Assembly: GCA_022661535.1 (NCBI GenBank)
Contig: JAKULF010000004.1
Coordinates: 310,001 to 374,000, forward strand
DNA from: Eutypa lata
Lineage: Eukaryota > Ascomycota > Sordariomycetes > Xylariales > Diatrypaceae
Reading direction: 5' to 3'
DNA: 64,000 nucleotides
Positions 59,281 to 64,000 of the stretch are shown here, piece by piece (within the stretch, counting starts at the first letter, position 1; each line of letters opens with the position of its first letter). The position numbers and the translations under genes are program-made. The notes below the pieces were generated by a model that had not been told where the DNA came from, ran no database searches, and was given only the letters and a program-made list of their open reading frames with translations.

Positions 59281-61103
59281 ATGATATCAGAGATGAAATC
59301 CTACCAGGCCATTTCAGCGCGGAAGAAAGCGCAGCAGCTGGACAGTATTCCCAGAACCTGGCGAATTCCCACAGACACATTCCAAAATGCAACCAACGTC
59401 ATGGACGTACCGCTTACCTGCGGGCTGCTGAACGAGACAGAATCCAGAATCACTTCCGACTACGACGCAACCGCGCTTCTTGAAAAGCTGAAGGCCGGGG
59501 TCTGGTCGGCTGAGCAAGCGACCATGGCCTTTTGCAAGAGGGCTGCCATTGCCCACCAGTTGGTCAGTTTTTCGTGAAAAAAAGAAAAGAAAACGCCTGT
59601 TGAGAAGAAAGTATCGCTAATTCTGAACACGCATCAATGGCAGACGAATTGTCTGACGGAAATATTCTTCGACGATGCGATTGGGCGAGCGAAGAAACTT
59701 GACCAGGAGTGCGACCCGAAGTCTCGTCGTGGGAAACCCCTCCCGCCGCTATTTGGACTGCCGGTCTCACTCAAGGATAGTTTTCAGGTTGCTGGATACG
59801 ACACGTCGACTGGGTTGGGTTGCTACGTGGATGAGCCAGCGCAGGACAATAGCGCGCTTGCTGCTATGCTGATTGACTTGGGTGCGGTCCTTTACTGCAA
59901 GACCAATCTGCCCCAGTCCATCATGACTGGCGATAGTGACAACAATGTTTTCGGTAGAACGTTGAACCCCCGCAACAAATTGCTCACTGCAGGTGGAAGT
60001 ACTGGAGGCGAAGGTGCCCTCCTTGCTCTTCGAGGCAGCATTCTCGGGGTTGGATCGGATATTGGCGGCAGCATCCGTGTCCCGTCGGTATGCAATGGCA
60101 TCTATGGGTTCAGGCCTAGCGTAGGCTTGGTTCCTCATGGTGGTGTGCGGGACCTCACCCCGCCTGGGACAGATGGTGTCCGGTCGACAGTTGGGCCCAT
60201 GGCGACCTCACTGCGGGATTGCGCTCTCTTTCTCAAGTCGATAGTCCAAGCAGACCCCTGGAAGTATGACAGCACTTCGCTCTCGATTCCGTGGGTAGAT
60301 CTCAAACCTGCACACAAGCTCCGGGTCGGTGTCGCTCAAAACGATGGCGTCTTTACTCCGTCACCACCAGTTAGACGTGGTTTAAAGCAGGTGGTAGATC
60401 TTCTCGGTGGCAGTACCGACGTTCAGATCATTCAGATCAACCTGCCCGACGTCGAATCGCACTACCAAGACTTCATCAGCTATATGGCACTCTCGGGAAG
60501 CGATGTGAGCCCCTCAGAGCCCTGACTTACTAGGTGTAGACTGACCGCGAAAGTACTATTACGAACAGTTCGAGCGAACAGGGGAGCCGGTCATCCCATC
60601 ACTGGCGGCATCCGGCCTTCTATCGGTGCCAGGAACGACGCTGCAGGGTTTTTTCGATTTGAACGTCCGCCGAGCCGAGGCCGCGAAAACGTACCTCAAG
60701 CTATTTCGCGACAACGGTTTAGACGTGATTCTAATGCCTCCAGCGCCGCATACGGCAGTTCCCCTGGACTGCTGGAACAAAGCGGTATATACTAGCCTGT
60801 GGAACTATCTTGATTACCCGGCCATTGTGATTCCTGTGGACCAGGTGCAAGACATGGACTTCGCTGACGATTTGAGCAATGCCCAATTCGGCCCGGATGA
60901 CGAGCAGCTTTACAGTCTGTGTAGGTACCACCTTCTTCCCAATTTATTTTCTGTAGCACAAGCTGATATATGCCTCCAAAGACACCGGCCCGGAACAGTA
61001 CAAGGGCGCACCGGTTTGTGTTCAGGTTGTAGGGTACAGGCACAAGGATGAGGCTTTGATGCAGGCAGCAGCTATACTGGACTCAATCATAAACAAGATT
61101 TAG
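59281..61103 (+). CDS. Amidase (amidase-signature family), 3' end possibly damaged
   Basis: Hydrolyses amides, as in acetamidase-type fungal enzymes. Exons 59281-59562, 59644-60504 and 60554 to about 60921 are clear. K138 (VSLKD), cis-S213 (GGSTGG) and nucleophile S237 (DIGGSIR) form the Ser-cisSer-Lys triad inside the canonical Gly/Ser-rich signature. YYYEQFERTGEP opens exon 3, which runs to DDEQLYSL. The expected C-terminal block (YASKDTGPEQYKGAPVCVQ through LDSIINKI) lies at about 60969-61103. No GT-AG pair joins it in frame: the frame needs the exon to begin directly after GCTGATAT, where AG is absent. The available AG (60961-60962) shifts the frame and gives a short altered tail. The gene is therefore either recently disabled at its last acceptor or carries a sequence error. 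Confidence 0.82.
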
Positions 61104-61162
61104 GGTAGTGATACAGGCTAAAAGGTGTTGCTAGCACTTCATATGGCATTCCACTAGATCTA

Positions 61163-62551
61163 TTAGCCACCAAAACAAGTTGCATTGATAGAATCTAGCA
61201 CAGGACATGGCTTATAGATCGAATCAAACCAACGCGTCGTAAGACTCAAATCTCGCTCGTGCCAAACTCTCAACAAAAATGTCTTAGTTGCCTTTTGCAT
61301 GAACTGAGCGAACTGATCGACGCAATCGTCAACGCCCTCGAGAGTCTTCAAGCGTAGACTCTCATCTCTAATCTCGACGGCTGCAATGATGAATGGTAAC
61401 GTTACAAATCGCATCGACCGCTTCGTGACTTGTTTTGCCATTTCAAGTTCCATCATAACTTCCTTTGACCATATTTCGGCCTGGACGTCTTCCTGGCCAA
61501 ATGGAAATTGCAGCCGGTGGCCCAGTAGGAGCACTCCCAAGCGGTATACCTTGGACTGTGCAAGAAGGTGGACGATCTCTGCCGAATCAAACTGCTCGAC
61601 GAGTTGATCCAAGTGAGATGGCTGCCATGGCTCCACAATGCAATGGATGTCATCGAGCTGCTTTTGCAAGCGAGCCAGAGTGCTCACGTCCGTTGCATTG
61701 AGGAGCGAATTGCTGATCACACAGAGATCATAATAGTAGGGTAAAAGCGGCAAACAGAGGCCAAGGCGGCAGTCCACAACAACAGAGGTTGGTACCTGAA
61801 TCCTGAGTATCGGCTTTTGTCGGTGAACAAGACAGTCCATGGTCTCCAACAGGATCAGAAAGTTCTCCCACGGATCTTTGTGTGCATCGGACACTGTTGT
61901 TCCCGCGAACGGAGTTGTGGTGCCGAGACAGTGACGGCAGATGTCCGGAACTCCCACACCGATGGCGGAAGATATCGAGAAAGCCAGTAGCCCTCCCAGG
62001 GCATGGCATAGAACTGCATCCTGTGAAGACAAAACAGGAAGCGAGCGTAACGCGTCCATAGCCCTCAATATGTAGTGGACACTGAAAGTCGTACCCGTGT
62101 CCATCGCAGCAGTGCCGGCTTGCAGTTGTTTTACCGTTATAGCACAAGCGAGAAAGGCATCCTTGAGCGATGGCAGCGCAGCTGGCAGTTGGACAGAGAA
62201 TAACTGCTGCTGCAACCCAGCTTGAAAGCTCGGGCACGCAACATATTGGTCCAGGCTTCCCGGCTGGCTCAGGAGAAACATCAACAGCTCCTTTTCTTCT
62301 GGTTGCAGGTTGGGAAGCATGTTCAAACATGCGTCAATGCTAGGTTTCAACGTCATTCCGGCCACAGAGTCTGTACGATGTGCCCTCCTACCCGCGGGCC
62401 GCACCGGCCGCACTGTTGCACAAACCAAACCCAGCCTGTCACACCGTGCGCAGGGGGCGGAGGTCGACGCGCGCTCGCATCGTTCCTTGAGCTCGTAGCA
62501 TCTGTCGCATGCAGTTCTCAGTTTCGGCTTCCTAGTTGCTGATGCCTCCAT
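61163..62551 (-). CDS. Zn2Cys6 transcription factor
   Basis: Nuclear DNA-binding regulator of the fungal binuclear zinc-cluster class. Single exon, 462 residues. The six cysteines (C15, C18, C25, C34, C37, C44) have the usual spacing C-x2-C-x6-C-x8-C-x2-C-x6-C, in TACDRCYELKERC and PCARCDRLGLVC. An Arg/Pro linker (VRPVRPAGRRAHR) follows, and then a helical middle region with EEKELLMFLLSQPGSLDQYV. The layout resembles the AflR-like regulators common in metabolite clusters: short N-terminal zinc cluster, no fungal-specific trans domain hit I can recognise. The end is DSIYKPCPVLDSINATCFGG. It lies between the amidase and the P450, convergent with the amidase, so it may control them; that is inference. 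Confidence 0.9.
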   Translation of the reverse strand: MEASATRKPKLRTACDRCYELKERCERASTSAPCARCDRLGLVCATVRPVRPAGRRAHRTDSVAGMTLKPSIDACLNMLPNLQPEEKELLMFLLSQPGSLDQYVACPSFQAGLQQQLFSVQLPAALPSLKDAFLACAITVKQLQAGTAAMDTGTTFSVHYILRAMDALRSLPVLSSQDAVLCHALGGLLAFSISSAIGVGVPDICRHCLGTTTPFAGTTVSDAHKDPWENFLILLETMDCLVHRQKPILRIQVPTSVVVDCRLGLCLPLLPYYYDLCVISNSLLNATDVSTLARLQKQLDDIHCIVEPWQPSHLDQLVEQFDSAEIVHLLAQSKVYRLGVLLLGHRLQFPFGQEDVQAEIWSKEVMMELEMAKQVTKRSMRFVTLPFIIAAVEIRDESLRLKTLEGVDDCVDQFAQFMQKATKTFLLRVWHERDLSLTTRWFDSIYKPCPVLDSINATCFGG

Positions 62552-63027
62552 GCCGCTCGGAACCGGTGCTATTGAACATGGATATACAGAAATACAGAAA
62601 CTAGCTCACACCGCTCCAGCTTCGCAGTCGGCTTATGCATAAGGGCTGACTTATTTGCCGGATGCCGCTTATCGATAAGAATATTTACCTAGGTTATGTA
62701 AGCCTTTCCCTTGAAGACTACACTTGCTTGAAGACATGTCTAGATAGTAGGAATGGGCAATACCTAGCTCAGCCTGTTGCGCAGGCTTCGCAGTTATTAT
62801 CTACTCCTCGGTGCACTATGAAAGTCGCTCGTACATCTCCGGCTTCGGATAGCTCCGTGTGCCACTAGCTCCGTGCTCCGTGTACCTCTAGCTCCGAGCA
62901 GCTCCGTTACTTAATAGTAAATAATGCATATCATATTTTAGCTTTATAATGTTTCTAGCCATTATGAATAATGACAAAATATAAAGATCTGTATTTAACA
63001 CGCTTACTACTCTACCTATTCTTGTGG
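62552..63027. other. Intergenic, regulator promoter
   Basis: Includes a repeated AGCTCCGTG-like string near 62850-62905. No gene supported. Confidence 0.5.
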
Positions 63028-64000
63028 CTAAAGCGCCTTGCAGAAATCACCCCGCTCGCGGAATATCAGGTTCGGCCCCTGATGAGCCGCAACAAAGATA
63101 TCCTCCAACTGGTACTCGCCGGGCCTTCCCCTCCCGTCCGTCCCGCCCACCTTCCCGCCACCAACCTCCCCGGCCTTCCCCGGCGCGACTTCGAAGTCGA
63201 AGAACCACAGGGTGCGCGCCAGAGTCAGACTCGCCTCCATGTAGGCCATTGCCTTTCCAGCGCAGGAGCGATCGCCGATGAGGAACGGGACAAAGGCCTT
63301 GCGCATATTGGCGCGGGCCGTATTTTCCTCGGTGTCTGCTGCTACCCCTGCTGCTGCTGTTGTTGTCGTGATGCTGCTACTATCGGGAAGATCGTCCAGC
63401 CAACGCTCCGGCTTGAAGCTGAAGGCGTCCGGGAAGTACTCTTCGTTGTGCAGCAGCGAATACAAGCTGACGCCGACCTGGGTCCCTCGGGGAATAACAT
63501 GGCCGTCCACTATGAAGGGCTCTCTGCTGTCATCATTGGCGTCTTGCTCCCGCCACAGCGAGGTGAGCGAGGGTGGAGACATGCGGAGGGTCTCGTCGAT
63601 ACACGCCCGTAGGTACTTGCAGCTTTTCAGCTGAGGGCCTGCGTGGATCTCGTCTGCTGATTTAAAGATACGGCGTATTTCTGTGGCGAGGGCGTCATAG
63701 CAGGCGGGGTTCCGAGAGAGGTAGAAGAAGCAAGCACTCATGGCCGCTGCAGTCGTCGCACCACCTGTTTTGGAAATCTTTGTTTTAGCAATGGCGCTCA
63801 GGGTGGAGTTAATGGGCGCGGGTGCGAGTGTTATACCTGCCATGATGAAGAGAATGGCTTCTGGCCACAACTCGCCCACGTAAAGTCCCTCTTGCCCCTT
63901 GCCGATATAGTCAGCCACGACCGAGAATAGATCATGGTGAGCGTTCTTGTCCTGGGCCATCCGCGTCTTTATCATGGCCTGCACCGCATTGCCAAACTTG
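63028..64000 (-). CDS. Cytochrome P450, C-terminal part (runs off window)
   Basis: Haem monooxygenase, probably ER-bound; its N-terminal anchor would lie beyond the window. The exon 64000-63837 (frame open to the edge) joins 63764-63028 across a 72-base intron. The junction rebuilds the I-helix ILFIMAGGATTAAAMSACFFYL, with a Thr-rich oxygen-activation turn. The K-helix ExxR is in IDETLR. PERW of the meander follows at FKPERWLDDL. The haem loop is FLIGDRSCAGKAMAYME, with Cys as axial ligand. An insertion rich in Thr, Ala and Ser (about 63340-63400) separates the meander from the haem loop and is unusual. A Gly/Lys-rich loop lies near the end. The family resembles tailoring P450s of fungal metabolite clusters; the subfamily cannot be set. 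Confidence 0.93.
   Translation of the reverse strand, partial: KFGNAVQAMIKTRMAQDKNAHHDLFSVVADYIGKGQEGLYVGELWPEAILFIMAGITLAPAPINSTLSAIAKTKISKTGGATTAAAMSACFFYLSRNPACYDALATEIRRIFKSADEIHAGPQLKSCKYLRACIDETLRMSPPSLTSLWREQDANDDSREPFIVDGHVIPRGTQVGVSLYSLLHNEEYFPDAFSFKPERWLDDLPDSSSITTTTAAAGVAADTEENTARANMRKAFVPFLIGDRSCAGKAMAYMEASLTLARTLWFFDFEVAPGKAGEVGGGKVGGTDGRGRPGEYQLEDIFVAAHQGPNLIFRERGDFCKAL

Noticed and set aside
1..64000. CRISPR arrays, bacterial operons or prophage
   Set aside because: The genes are spliced eukaryotic genes; no regularly spaced repeat array was seen.

Overview
The window looks like nuclear DNA of a filamentous ascomycete (Pezizomycotina, probably Sordariomycetes; the class is inference). 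The coding genes are split by short GT-AG introns of about 46-250 bases, often with a CTAAC- or CTAAT-like branch site. Families typical of moulds occur: 2EXR proteins, Zn2Cys6 regulators, rhodopsin-domain membrane proteins and ankyrin proteins with membrane segments. A telomere-type CCCTAA array also occurs internally. All gene models were built by hand from splice signals and reading-frame continuity. Exon sums are multiples of three unless an entry says otherwise.

Region 1 (1-19 kb) is mostly conserved housekeeping genes in wide, gene-poor intergenic DNA: tRNA adenosine deaminase TAD1, nascent-chain complex beta subunit EGD1, a new four-exon small secreted protein, a 2-oxoglutarate/Fe(II) hydroxylase, an AIM11 mitochondrial protein, a Cys/His-rich orphan and an intron-bearing tRNA-Arg(ACG).

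Region 2 (20-40 kb) is mixed. It holds an MFS drug transporter, a 2EXR protein, a seven-exon ubiquitin-like/zinc-finger fungal protein, an O-methyltransferase, pantothenate kinase (coenzyme A synthesis), a decayed secreted beta-propeller gene, a short-chain dehydrogenase and an epoxide hydrolase.

Region 3 (40-58.6 kb) has the character of accessory or former subtelomeric DNA. It contains a pseudogene interrupted by a small hAT-like insertion with an 8-base target duplication, a polytopic membrane protein, a rhodopsin-domain receptor-like protein with a 22-base microexon, an alpha/beta hydrolase, a second dehydrogenase, an interstitial telomere-repeat array, degenerate dispersed repeats that differ by C-to-T and G-to-A transitions, and a 1553-residue membrane-ankyrin protein.

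Region 4 (59-64 kb) looks like the edge of a small metabolic cluster: an amidase with a damaged last splice site, a Zn2Cys6 regulator and a cytochrome P450 that runs off the window end. The tailoring enzymes spread over 27-64 kb (methyltransferase, two dehydrogenases, epoxide hydrolase, hydrolase, amidase, P450) have no polyketide synthase, NRPS or terpene core among them, so joint action is inference only.
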